DNA of 5,899 nt from Planctomycetota bacterium. Lineage in GTDB: Bacteria; Planctomycetota; UBA1135. Where the stretch lies: positions 1 through 5,899 of the forward strand of contig JAQBVK010000163.1 of the NCBI GenBank assembly GCA_027623585.1, in the 5' to 3' direction. Positions 1 to 5,899 of the stretch are shown in pieces. The position numbers and the translations under genes were made by a program. Each line of letters opens with the position of its first letter. Positions within the stretch are counted from its first letter, which is position 1. Below the pieces are notes generated by a model. That model made no database searches and was not told the DNA's origin. It worked only from the letters and a program-made list of their open reading frames with translations.

Positions 1-73
1 GTTTCTTCAGGTGGTAAGCGCTGCTGGCGCCGGTAATCCCGGCGCCGATGACTACTGCGTCATAGGAGTGCAT
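1..73 (-). CDS. FAD-dependent oxidoreductase (DAO-like), N-terminal fragment cut by the window edge
   Basis: Only the first 24 codons are present; the gene continues beyond base 1. Read on the minus strand from ATG at 73-71, the protein begins M-H-S-Y-D and then has V-V-I-G-A-G-I-T-G-A-S-S-A-Y-H-L. This is a beta strand followed by the G-x-G-x-x-G turn of a Rossmann fold that binds the ADP part of FAD. The spelling is typical of the D-amino-acid oxidase/sarcosine oxidase/glycine oxidase superfamily. The ATG follows the hyuB stop with no gap (TAA at 76-74, ATG at 73-71), so it is almost certainly co-transcribed and translationally coupled with hyuAB. The inferred role is oxidation of an amino acid or amine from the hydantoinase pathway. 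Substrate and exact family cannot be set from 24 residues; another FAD- or NAD-binding flavoprotein is possible. Confidence 0.8.
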   Translation of the reverse strand, partial: MHSYDAVVIGAGITGASSAYHLKK

Positions 74-1801
74 TTATGGTTTCCGTTTTGATTTCTTCGG
101 GACGAATGCGTAATGCTTCTTCATGAAACCTGCGGAAAACTTCCCGCTGCGGTAGTCCTCTTCGAGCTTTTCCTTCGAGCGCTGCCGCGGGTTGCCATAG
201 CCGCCGGCCCCGGGCGTCTCGATCGACACCACCGCTGTTGGCGGCACTTCCAGCGACGAGGGCTTGATGGCGAGCGGCTGGCGCTTACCGTTGTCGTGGA
301 GCACCTCGATCTTCGAACGCCCTCCCGACTTGCCTCCTAACAGGCCCCAGGGCGGGTGCACGGCCCGCTCGCCCTGGCCGCTGAAGGTGAGGGTGTGGTC
401 GAGGCCGCGGTAGACGCGGCGCAGACCCATGCCGCCGCGCCATTTGCCGGCGCCGCCCGAATCCCCGATCAGCTCGTAGCGCTCGATCATCAGCGGATAT
501 TCGCTCTCCAGCGCCTCGATGGGAAGGTTGGAGGTGTTGGTGATGTGCACTTGAACGCCATCAGTGCCATCTTTGTAGGTGCGCGCACCTGCGCCGCCGC
601 CGATGGTCTCCATGTACAGGTAGTATTTTCCGCCAGGGCCGTGGCCCGAGAACGTGGCGACGCCGTTCGCGCCGTTGCTTGCGGCAATGACCCGGTCCGG
701 AACCGCCCTGGCGAGCGCTCCCAAGATCACGTCGACGACACGCTGGCAGGTCTGGGCGCGTGCCGCGGTAGCCGCCGGGAACGAGGCGTTGACTACGCTC
801 GCTTCGGGCGCGGTGATGTGCACCGGATCGAGCATGCCGTGATTGGTCGGGCCGTCCGGGTCGATCAGCACCTTGAGCGCGTACAGCGCCGAGGCCTGCA
901 AGCCGGCGAAGCTGTTGTTCATGTTGCCGCGCACTTGCGGCGCGCTGCCGGCGAAATCGAACCATATCTCGTCGCCCTTGATTCTGATCGTCACCTTGAT
1001 CGGAATGTCCGTGATACCCATGCCGTCGTCGTCCAGCACGTCGGCGAAGCGGTAAGTGCCGTCGGACAGGTCGCGGATTCCGGTCCTCATCCGGCGCGCG
1101 ACCGAGTCGATGATCGCCTGGGTGCCGCTCTCGATCTGCTCGGCGCTCCAGCGTTGGAAAAGCTCCTCGAGCCGGCGCAGGCCGAGACGGTTACCTGCGA
1201 TCTGCGCGTTATAGTCGCCACGCCGCTCATGCGGCACGCGCACGTTGAGCAGGATCATCTGCATCACGTCGTCGACGATCTCGCCGCCTGCTACGATTCT
1301 CACCGGCGGGATGCGCAGCCCCTCCTGGTAGATCTCCGTCATGCCACCCGCCATGCTCCCGGGCGCCATGCCGCCGATGTCCGAGTGGTGCGCGATGTTG
1401 CTCACGAAGAGAGCGAGCCTGCCGTCGCGGAACACTGGCGCCAAGATCGACACGTCTGGCAGATGCGAACCGCGGCCGACAAAAGGATCGTTCGAGATGA
1501 ACATGTCTCCCGCGCGAATGCCTTCGCGGCCGTAGCGCTCGAGCACCACCTCGACCAGTCCGAGCATCGACGCGAGGTGTAGCGGCAGGCTTTCGCCCTG
1601 CACCACAACGCGGCCGCGCGCATCGAAGATCGCCGCACTGTGGTCGTGGCGCTCCTTGATGTTGGTGGAGTACGCGCTCTTCATGATTGCGGTGTACATC
1701 TCGTCGCAGATACTGGCAAGACCGTTGCGCAGCAGCTCGACGTCGATCGGGCTCAAGGTCGGGGTCGGATTCCCGGCGCGAGATCGATGGCGAGAGGTCA
1801 C
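74..1801 (-). CDS. hyuB: Hydantoinase B/oxoprolinase family protein (subunit B)
   Basis: Beta subunit of an ATP-dependent cyclic-amide hydrolase of the HyuA/HyuB, N-methylhydantoinase and 5-oxoprolinase superfamily, which also includes acetone/acetophenone carboxylase subunits; cytoplasmic, with no signal peptide or membrane segment. The protein has 575 residues, a normal length. Family landmarks in order: the opening P-I-D-V-E-L-L-R-N (17-25), S-N-D-P-F-V-G-R-G-S-H-L-P-D (103-116), an H-H-S-D-I-G-G stretch (138-144) with likely metal or active-site His/Asp residues, E-T-I-G-G-G-A-G-A (398-406), N-T-S-N-L-P-I-E-A-L-E (422-432), G-D-S-G-G-A-G-K-W-R-G-G (446-457) and the closing T-P-G-A-G-G-Y-G-N-P (529-538). 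A lysine-rich tail (570-575) ends the protein. The chosen start is GTG at 1801-1799, two bases after the hyuA stop and behind a strong Shine-Dalgarno sequence. The frame stays open up to 1972, but that extension is inside hyuA and looks noncoding. The family is clear; the substrate is not known from sequence. Confidence 0.95.
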   Translation of the reverse strand: MTSRHRSRAGNPTPTLSPIDVELLRNGLASICDEMYTAIMKSAYSTNIKERHDHSAAIFDARGRVVVQGESLPLHLASMLGLVEVVLERYGREGIRAGDMFISNDPFVGRGSHLPDVSILAPVFRDGRLALFVSNIAHHSDIGGMAPGSMAGGMTEIYQEGLRIPPVRIVAGGEIVDDVMQMILLNVRVPHERRGDYNAQIAGNRLGLRRLEELFQRWSAEQIESGTQAIIDSVARRMRTGIRDLSDGTYRFADVLDDDGMGITDIPIKVTIRIKGDEIWFDFAGSAPQVRGNMNNSFAGLQASALYALKVLIDPDGPTNHGMLDPVHITAPEASVVNASFPAATAARAQTCQRVVDVILGALARAVPDRVIAASNGANGVATFSGHGPGGKYYLYMETIGGGAGARTYKDGTDGVQVHITNTSNLPIEALESEYPLMIERYELIGDSGGAGKWRGGMGLRRVYRGLDHTLTFSGQGERAVHPPWGLLGGKSGGRSKIEVLHDNGKRQPLAIKPSSLEVPPTAVVSIETPGAGGYGNPRQRSKEKLEEDYRSGKFSAGFMKKHYAFVPKKSKRKP

Positions 1802-1803
1802 GC

Positions 1804-3855
1804 TCAGGCTCCTTTCGCGAGATCGACTACGAGATTGCCCCAGTCGTCCACGCGCATGCGGTCGCCGGGAAATAGCGGCGTGGTGCAATCCATCTGCTCT
1901 ATGATCGCCGGGCCCTCGAACTGCTGTCCCGGTGCAAGATCCAGCCGCCGGTACACCGGCGCATCGCGCCACGCATCCTTGGCAATGGCAACACGACGGG
2001 TGTGGATCGGCTTGCCGGGAGCGCGCGGCGCGAGCTTCGCGAGTTCGGGTTTCTCCAGAACGCCGAGCAGCTTCACGCGCAGGCTGACGAACTCGATCGG
2101 CTCGCCCACCTGCTTGAAACCATAAGCCTGTTCGTGTGCGGTGTGAAAGCGGCCAGCGATCTCATCGAGGTCTCTGGCTGCAAGTGGCGCTGCCGGGCAG
2201 GGGATCGACAGCTCGAAATTCTGCCCGGCGTAGCGCAAGTCGGTCGACCAGTCCGCGCGCCGGTCGGCTGGCGCGACCTGCTCGCGCTGGAACCATTGCC
2301 TTGCCCGCGCCGTTAGCGCGTTGCCGACGCGGTTGATGCGGGCAAGCGATGTCGCGCTGAAAAGCGCGAGCGCTGTCTGCACGAAATCCGCTACAAGATC
2401 CGAATTGAGCAGGCCTTCGGCACACAGGATTCCGGGGTTCGGAGGAATGATCACGCGGGAGATGCCGAGCTCGCGCGCCACCTCGCTGCCGTGCAGCGGA
2501 CCCGCGCCGCCGAACGCGAACAGCGCGAAGCGGCCCGGATCATGACCGCGCTCGATCGAAATGGTGCGGATCGCCTTTACCATGATGGCCGCCACGAGCC
2601 GCACCATGCCGAATGCGGTTTCCAATCGGTCGAGGCGTATCCTTTTCGCCAGTCGATCGACCGCGGCCGCCGCGAGATCGGCGCGGATCTTCATCCGGCC
2701 GTCGAGCAGGGCTTCGCTGTTCAGGCGACCGAGCAGCACGTTGGCGTCGGTCACGGTCGCTTCTGTGCCGCCGAGGTCATAGCACGCCGGCCCCGGCACC
2801 GCGCCCGCGCTATGCGGGCCGATCTTGAGCAGGCCGTCGCGGTCGATCCAAGCGATGGAACCGCCGCCGGCGCCAACCGAGTTCACGTCCAGGGCCGGCA
2901 GGCGCAGCGGAAATCCCGCGAGCGTCCGGCTATGGACGAGATCGGGTTCGCCGCGCGTGAGCAGGGCCACATCGGCGCTCGTGCCGCCCACGTCGAGCGT
3001 GATCACATCGGCGAAGCCCGCAGTTCGCGCACGATAGGAAGCGCCGAGAGCGCCCGCCGCCGGGCCCGACAGGGCCGAGCGAATTGGAGAGCGGCGCGCC
3101 ATGCCGATCGACATCAGCCCGCCCGCGCTCTGGCTGATGGTCGGCGCCGCCTTCACGCCGAGCGCGCCCACCGCGCGGGAAAAGCGCGCGAGGTAGGCGT
3201 CCATCACCGTGAGCAGCGCGCCGTTGAGGACCGTGGTGGAGAAGCGCTCGTACTCGCGGAACTCCGGATACACCGACGACGAGGTGATCACCGCCACGTT
3301 CTTGCCGAGCACGCGCCGCAGGATGCGCGCCGCGCGCTGCTCGTGCTTCGGATACGCGTGCGCATGCAGGAAGCACACCGCGACGCAGTTCACGGCTTCT
3401 TTGGCGAGCTTGCGTGCAGCCGCCTCGACGCTCTTTTCATGCAGCGGCACATGAACTTGGCCGTCGGCGCGCATGCGCTCGCGTACCTCGATCCGCAATT
3501 CGCGCGGCACCAAGACCACAGAATGATCCATATGGATGTCGTAGACCTTAGGCCGCGTCTGGCGGCGGATCTCCAACAGGTCACGGAACCCCTCGGTAGT
3601 CACCACCGCTACCTTGCCGACACGCCGCTGGATCAGGGCGTTGGTTCCCACCGTGGTGCCGTGCGCCAGACGCACCACCGAGCCGGCCGCGATGCCGTGC
3701 TGGGCAAAGAGCTCGCGCAGACCGGCGACGATTGCGCGATCCGGGTCGGCCGGCGTCGAGGGGACCTTATACACGATTTCGCGGTGTTCGCCGGGCAAGC
3801 TCACCGAGAAATCGGTAAACGTGCCGCCGACGTCGACGCCGATGAACACAGTCAT
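1804..3855 (-). CDS. hyuA: Hydantoinase/oxoprolinase family protein (subunit A)
   Basis: ATP-binding subunit of the hydantoinase/oxoprolinase enzyme; with HyuB it should hydrolyse or activate a cyclic amide (hydantoin, N-methylhydantoin, oxoproline) or act in a related ATP-dependent carboxylation. It has 683 residues, as usual for the family, and is cytoplasmic. The N-terminal domain opens with I-G-V-D-V-G-G-T-F-T-D (5-15), the phosphate-binding loop of the actin/ASKHA-like fold, followed by H-G-T-T-V-G-T-N-A-L (65-74). The central domain carries S-G-P-A-A-G (263-268), the second nucleotide loop L-D-V-G-G-T-S-A-D (287-295), G-A-G-G-G-S-I (328-334), G-P-H-S-A-G-A-V-P-G-P (347-356) and F-G-G-A-G-P-L-H (448-455). 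The C-terminal domain has G-P-A-I-I-E-Q (648-654). No key motif is missing. The ATG at 3855-3853 was chosen because the family starts just before I-G-V-D-V-G-G and because upstream starts (TTG 3921, ATG 3897) overlap the predicted promoter. Its Shine-Dalgarno is weak (AAGG, 11 bases away). Substrate unknown. Confidence 0.95.
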   Translation of the reverse strand: MTVFIGVDVGGTFTDFSVSLPGEHREIVYKVPSTPADPDRAIVAGLRELFAQHGIAAGSVVRLAHGTTVGTNALIQRRVGKVAVVTTEGFRDLLEIRRQTRPKVYDIHMDHSVVLVPRELRIEVRERMRADGQVHVPLHEKSVEAAARKLAKEAVNCVAVCFLHAHAYPKHEQRAARILRRVLGKNVAVITSSSVYPEFREYERFSTTVLNGALLTVMDAYLARFSRAVGALGVKAAPTISQSAGGLMSIGMARRSPIRSALSGPAAGALGASYRARTAGFADVITLDVGGTSADVALLTRGEPDLVHSRTLAGFPLRLPALDVNSVGAGGGSIAWIDRDGLLKIGPHSAGAVPGPACYDLGGTEATVTDANVLLGRLNSEALLDGRMKIRADLAAAAVDRLAKRIRLDRLETAFGMVRLVAAIMVKAIRTISIERGHDPGRFALFAFGGAGPLHGSEVARELGISRVIIPPNPGILCAEGLLNSDLVADFVQTALALFSATSLARINRVGNALTARARQWFQREQVAPADRRADWSTDLRYAGQNFELSIPCPAAPLAARDLDEIAGRFHTAHEQAYGFKQVGEPIEFVSLRVKLLGVLEKPELAKLAPRAPGKPIHTRRVAIAKDAWRDAPVYRRLDLAPGQQFEGPAIIEQMDCTTPLFPGDRMRVDDWGNLVVDLAKGA
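1809..1815 (-). promoter_or_regulatory. Ribosome binding site deciding the hyuB start
   Basis: The minus strand reads AAAGGAG here, seven bases before the GTG at 1801-1799. It lies inside the last codons of hyuA. It is the strongest Shine-Dalgarno match in the window and supports the GTG start over any start further upstream in the same frame. Confidence 0.85.
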
Positions 3856-3868
3856 AAGATGATGCGCC

Positions 3869-4192
3869 TTGACTCTCAGCAAGTACGCGTTGAGCATATC
3901 AAAATGGTGCCGGCGCGTCAATCAGCGGTTCGCTCAATTCCAAATCAACGCGGCGTGCGTGGCGACGGTGCTGCTGCTGGCACTGAACGGCTACGCCATC
4001 GCGGCACGCTACCTGTTCAACAGCTTCCCTGCGTGGGTCATCGAGGTGACCGAAATGGTGATGGGATGTGCCGTGTTCCTTGGCGGTGCCTGGCTGTACC
4101 GCAGTGGGCCGCACGTCGCGGTGAACTATTTCGTCGGCCTGCTACTCGCCGGCGGCCTAGCTCGTCTACCTCCCGTTCGCCCACACAGCTAG
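3869..4192 (+). pseudogene. TRAP transporter small permease (DctQ) remnant, frame-broken
   Basis: The frame encodes about 90 residues resembling the N-terminal half of a DctQ/TRAP small permease, the four-helix membrane subunit of a binding-protein-dependent secondary importer. Seen in order: a polar/basic start, a first hydrophobic helix (about 27-47) running into A-A-R-Y-L-F-N-S, the W-V-I-E-V-T-E-M amphipathic stretch, a second helix (G-C-A-V-F-L-G-G-A-W-L-Y) and then R-S-G-P-H-V-A-V-N-Y-F, matching the usual basic-Gly-x-His-hydrophobic segment. The family is normally about 160-180 residues; here the third helix begins and the frame then runs into non-family residues and a TAG at 4190-4192. 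There is no ATG or Shine-Dalgarno sequence: the frame opens after a TGA at 3860-3862, and the only starts are TTG codons (3869, 3890). It is divergent to hyuA with 13 bases between the start codons, too tight for an intact divergent pair. Very probably nonfunctional; a sequencing error cannot explain the missing half plus the dctM fusion. Confidence 0.75.
3893..3921 (-). promoter_or_regulatory. Predicted sigma70 promoter of the hyuA-hyuB-oxidoreductase operon
   Basis: On the minus strand, TTGACG (3921-3916, five of six matches to the -35 consensus) is followed after exactly 17 bases by TATGCT (3898-3893, four of six matches to -10). The site is in a locally AT-rich pocket of an otherwise GC-rich window. 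Transcription would start near 3887-3885, giving a leader of about 30 bases before the hyuA ATG at 3855. The promoter lies inside the 5' part of the dctQ remnant. This is a sequence match only; no operator repeat was recognised around it. Confidence 0.55.
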
Positions 4193-4427
4193 GCTCTCGA
4201 TCATTTTCGGCCGCATGGCGGGCTCGCTGCAAAGCAACCGGTACACCGCGGTCGCGTTCTTCATCCTCGCCAGCTCGCTGATGAACACCTTCGGCATCGC
4301 GCAGCGCATCTTCGATTTCGCCCAAGCGCTGGTAGGCCACATCCGCGGCGGCCGCGCGCGGATGGAGATCACCTGCGTGCGCGCGATCAGTCCGCGGCTT
4401 TCGCACTTGGCCATGCTTGCCGGATGA
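4161..4427 (+). pseudogene. TRAP transporter large permease (DctM) internal fragment
   Basis: After an in-frame TAG (4158-4160) another frame carries about 55 residues (roughly 4194-4352) resembling the early part of DctM, the 12-14-helix large membrane subunit of TRAP transporters. Diagnostic pieces are R-M-A-G-S-L-Q-S, A-F-F-I-L-A-S-S-L-M-N-T (compare the P-F-F-I-L-A-G-x-L-M of the family), G-I-A-Q-R-I-F-D-F-A and A-L-V-G-H-I-R-G-G. In intact proteins of about 430 residues, the segment after H-x-R-G-G goes on to the conserved S-G-S-A-x-A-D region; here similarity stops at about 4352. The last 70 bases before the TGA (4425-4427) are unrecognisable. Both the first few dozen residues and more than 300 C-terminal residues are absent, so this is a deletion remnant, joined to the dctQ piece in a different frame. 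Its stop overlaps the ATG of the aminotransferase (ATGA). Confidence 0.7.
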
Positions 4428-5632
4428 AGCTCGCGAGCCGGCTCGCGCGGGTCAAGCCTTCGCCGTCGGTTGCGGCGGCGGCGCGCGCCGCGGCGCTTGC
4501 CGCGCAGGGCCAGGACATCATTTGTCTGACCACCGGCGAGCCCGACTTCGACACGCCGCAGCACATCAAGGACGCCGCGATCCGCGCGCTCGCGCAGGGC
4601 ATGACCAAGTACACCGCGGTGGAAGGCACGGCCGCGCTGCGCCAGGCGATATGCGCCAAGTTCGAGCGCGAGAACGCCCTGCGCTATGCGCCGGATCAGG
4701 TGATCGTCGGGGTCGGCGTGAAGCAGGTGATCTACAACGCGCTGATGGCGACGATCGACCCCGGCGACGAGGTGATCATCCCGGCGCCCTACTGGGTGTC
4801 CTATCCGGACATGGCGGCGCTCGCCGGCGGCGCGCCGGTCAGCGTGCCTTGCTCGCAGGCCTCCGGCTTCAAGCTTCAGCCCGCACAGCTCGAGGCGGCG
4901 ATTACGCCGCGCACGCGCTGGCTGATGCTGAATTCACCCGCCAACCCCAGCGGGGCGTCGTACTCGACGGCGGAGCTGCGCGCGCTTGCCCAGGTGCTCC
5001 TGCGGCACCCGCAGGTCTGGGTGATGGCCGACGACATCTACGAGCATCTCATGTACGGCGCTCAGCGCTTTGCCACGCTGGCGAAGGCCGAGCCTGCGCT
5101 CATGGACCGCACGCTCACGCTGAACGGCGTATCCAAGGCCTATTGCATGACCGGATGGCGCATCGGCTACGGCGCCGGGCCGCGCGAGCTGATCCGCGCC
5201 ATGGCGACCATCCAGTCGCAGAGCATCACCAGCCCGCCGTCGATGTGCCAGGCAGCCGCGGTCGAGGCGCTGAACGGTCCGCAGGCGCTCGTCACCGAGC
5301 TTGCCGGGCGCTTCAAGGAGCGCCGCGACCTCGCCGTGCCTGTGCTGAACGACACGCCGGGGCTCGCCTGCCACGTTCCCGACGGCGCGTTCTACCTGTA
5401 TCCGTCTTGCGCAGGACTGATCGGGCGGCGCACGCCCACAGGCCGCGCTCTGCAAAGCGACGGCGACGTGGTGGATTACCTGGTCGAGAGCGTAGGCGTG
5501 GCGACCGTGCCGGGCGCCGCGTTCGGCCTGTCGCCGCATTTCCGCATTTCGTACGCGGTCGCGACCGAGAAGCTCCTCGAAGCCTGCCGCAGAATCCGTC
5601 TTGCCTGTGATCGACTTGAGAAAGAACCATGA
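4424..5632 (+). CDS. Aspartate aminotransferase-like class I (gamma subgroup) PLP aminotransferase
   Basis: Cytoplasmic fold-type I PLP enzyme, probably interconverting aspartate/oxaloacetate and glutamate/2-oxoglutarate, possibly also prephenate/arogenate. At 402 residues it is full length. Landmarks: opening L-A-S-R-L-A-R-V-K-P-S-P (3-14), G-E-P-D-F-D-T-P (38-45), K-Y-T-A-V-E-G (62-68), K100 in the G-V-G-V-K-Q-V segment (the lysine that in this subgroup contacts the acidic side chain), P-Y-W (122-124, W124 stacking on PLP), N-S-P-A-N-P-S-G (170-177, N174), A-D-D-I-Y-E-H-L (202-209; D203 and Y206 contact PLP), S-K-A-Y-C-M-T-G-W-R-I-G-Y (237-249; K238 forms the internal aldimine) and F-R-I-S-Y-A (373-378; R374 binds the alpha-carboxylate). 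All catalytic residues are present. The ATG at 4424 matches the normal family start, yet no Shine-Dalgarno sequence precedes it. It could be named aspC/aatA, but related genes act on other amino acids, so no symbol is given. Confidence 0.93.
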   Translation: MKLASRLARVKPSPSVAAAARAAALAAQGQDIICLTTGEPDFDTPQHIKDAAIRALAQGMTKYTAVEGTAALRQAICAKFERENALRYAPDQVIVGVGVKQVIYNALMATIDPGDEVIIPAPYWVSYPDMAALAGGAPVSVPCSQASGFKLQPAQLEAAITPRTRWLMLNSPANPSGASYSTAELRALAQVLLRHPQVWVMADDIYEHLMYGAQRFATLAKAEPALMDRTLTLNGVSKAYCMTGWRIGYGAGPRELIRAMATIQSQSITSPPSMCQAAAVEALNGPQALVTELAGRFKERRDLAVPVLNDTPGLACHVPDGAFYLYPSCAGLIGRRTPTGRALQSDGDVVDYLVESVGVATVPGAAFGLSPHFRISYAVATEKLLEACRRIRLACDRLEKEP

Positions 5633-5781
5633 CCGACCCCGGATTGTGTATTCTACCGGCGCGCCGCGGCCAGCCGTTCTGGACCCCGAACTGCATCGGG
5701 CTGGTGGAGATCGCCGCGAACCAGGCGAGTGCTGCACGCATGCTGCGGCTGCGCGTCGGCAGCCGCGTCGCGCTCGTCTAG
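5629..5781 (+). CDS. Small unassigned frame overlapping the aminotransferase end
   Basis: A 50-residue frame begins with ATG at 5629, overlapping the aminotransferase TGA (5630-5632) as ATGA. It sits behind a purine-rich GAGAAAG stretch that could serve as a ribosome binding site, which suits translational coupling. The peptide begins M-T-D-P-G-L-C-I-L-P-A-R-R-G-Q, includes P-F-W-T-P-N-C and ends R-L-R-V-G-S-R-V-A-L-V before TAG (5779-5781). It has no signal peptide or membrane helix, and I do not recognise the family. The late A-A-R-M-L-R-L-R-V-G-S-R-V-A-L stretch faintly recalls the N-terminal region of acyl-CoA ligases, but the match is too short to use. It may be a real small protein, the 5' stub of a frameshifted longer gene (see the next entry), or chance. 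Confidence 0.35.
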   Translation: MTDPGLCILPARRGQPFWTPNCIGLVEIAANQASAARMLRLRVGSRVALV

Positions 5782-5899
5782 CCGATCAAATCGCCGTGGT
5801 CGAAGGGGAACTCGCGATGCTCGCCGCGCAGCTCGTGGCGACCAGGAAGCGGCGCAAGCGCTAGCCCGGATTTCTCACAGTAGGAACGAAACATCGGGG
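5782..5899 (+). other. Terminal stretch without a convincing gene; possible frameshifted continuation
   Basis: One base-shifted frame runs through the TAG at 5779 and stays open to TAG at 5862-5864. It reads R-L-A-D-Q-I-A-V-V-E-G-E-L-A-M-L-A-A-Q-L and then a basic tail K-R-R-K-R. This helical, amphipathic piece could be the C-terminus of the small 5629 frame after a single frameshift, which would give a protein of about 78 residues. From 5864 to the end there is no open frame of note. The bases at 5862-5878 read TAGCCCGGATTTCTCAC, discussed as a possible mobile-element end. Confidence 0.3.

Noticed and set aside
26..46. Perfect inverted repeat, GGCGCCGG - 5 bases - CCGGCGCC
   Set aside because: It lies exactly in the codons for the G-A-G-I-T-G-A turn of the FAD-binding motif, where repeated Gly-Ala codons in GC-rich DNA give such symmetry. 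There is no T-run, and it lies inside a gene.
356..1582. 408-codon open frame on the plus strand, antisense to hyuB
   Set aside because: The opposite strand encodes a clear HyuB with all family motifs. The antisense product is rich in Arg, Ala, His and Val with no recognisable fold, as expected for the mirror frame of GC-rich coding DNA.
1802..1972. 57-codon N-terminal extension of hyuB
   Set aside because: It overlaps the hyuA C-terminus, reads as low-complexity Arg/Gly/Ser sequence and is not needed: a GTG with a strong AAAGGAG sits at the family's normal start.
3856..3921. Upstream starts for hyuA (TTG 3921, ATG 3897)
   Set aside because: They would add 14-22 residues not typical of the family, and they lie on the predicted -35 and -10 boxes, upstream of the likely transcript start.
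2491..4281. 596-codon open frame on the plus strand, antisense to hyuA and running into the dctQ remnant
   Set aside because: Long, but its composition (Arg/His/Ala-rich, no hydrophobic core pattern or motif) is that of a shadow of hyuA; in 3869-4192 the DctQ-like frame is a different one.
4417..5610. 397-codon plus-strand frame overlapping the aminotransferase
   Set aside because: The overlapping frame gives a full-length PLP enzyme with every catalytic residue; this one is Arg/Ala/Gly-rich shadow sequence.
4934..5737. 267-codon minus-strand frame opposite the aminotransferase
   Set aside because: Antisense shadow of a well-conserved gene, with no motif of its own.

Overview
The window is GC-rich, tightly packed bacterial DNA. 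Codon choice, operon style and the protein families suggest a high-GC proteobacterium, perhaps betaproteobacterial, but this is an impression and no sequence here fixes the taxon.

Left part (1-3855, minus strand): a compact operon is read right to left. hyuA (ATP-dependent hydantoinase/oxoprolinase subunit A) comes first, then hyuB (subunit B) two bases later, then the first 24 codons of an FAD-dependent oxidoreductase whose ATG follows the hyuB stop directly (TAA|ATG). HyuA and HyuB are expected to form one enzyme that opens a cyclic amide ring such as a hydantoin, N-methylhydantoin or oxoproline at the expense of ATP. The oxidoreductase could oxidise the amino acid product, for example an N-methyl amino acid. 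A good sigma70-type promoter (TTGACG, 17 bp, TATGCT) lies just upstream of hyuA.

Middle part (about 3863-4427, plus strand): this is the wreck of a TRAP transporter. The first half of a DctQ-type small permease runs out of frame into a short piece from the N-terminal part of a DctM-type large permease. The rest of both genes is missing. The hyuA promoter lies inside the dctQ remnant.

Right part (4424-5632, plus strand): a complete, well-conserved class I (gamma subgroup) aspartate aminotransferase-like gene. It has no visible Shine-Dalgarno sequence, and its ATG overlaps the stop of the dctM remnant. A small unassigned frame (5629-5781) overlaps its end by ATGA. The last ~120 bases hold no convincing gene, only a possible frameshifted continuation and a terminal stretch that may be the edge of a mobile element.

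I see no RNA gene, CRISPR array, tandem repeat or clearly new system. The most informative features are the transporter remnant that now separates the two functional modules, the hydantoinase promoter placed within it, and the hyuA-hyuB-oxidoreductase gene set.
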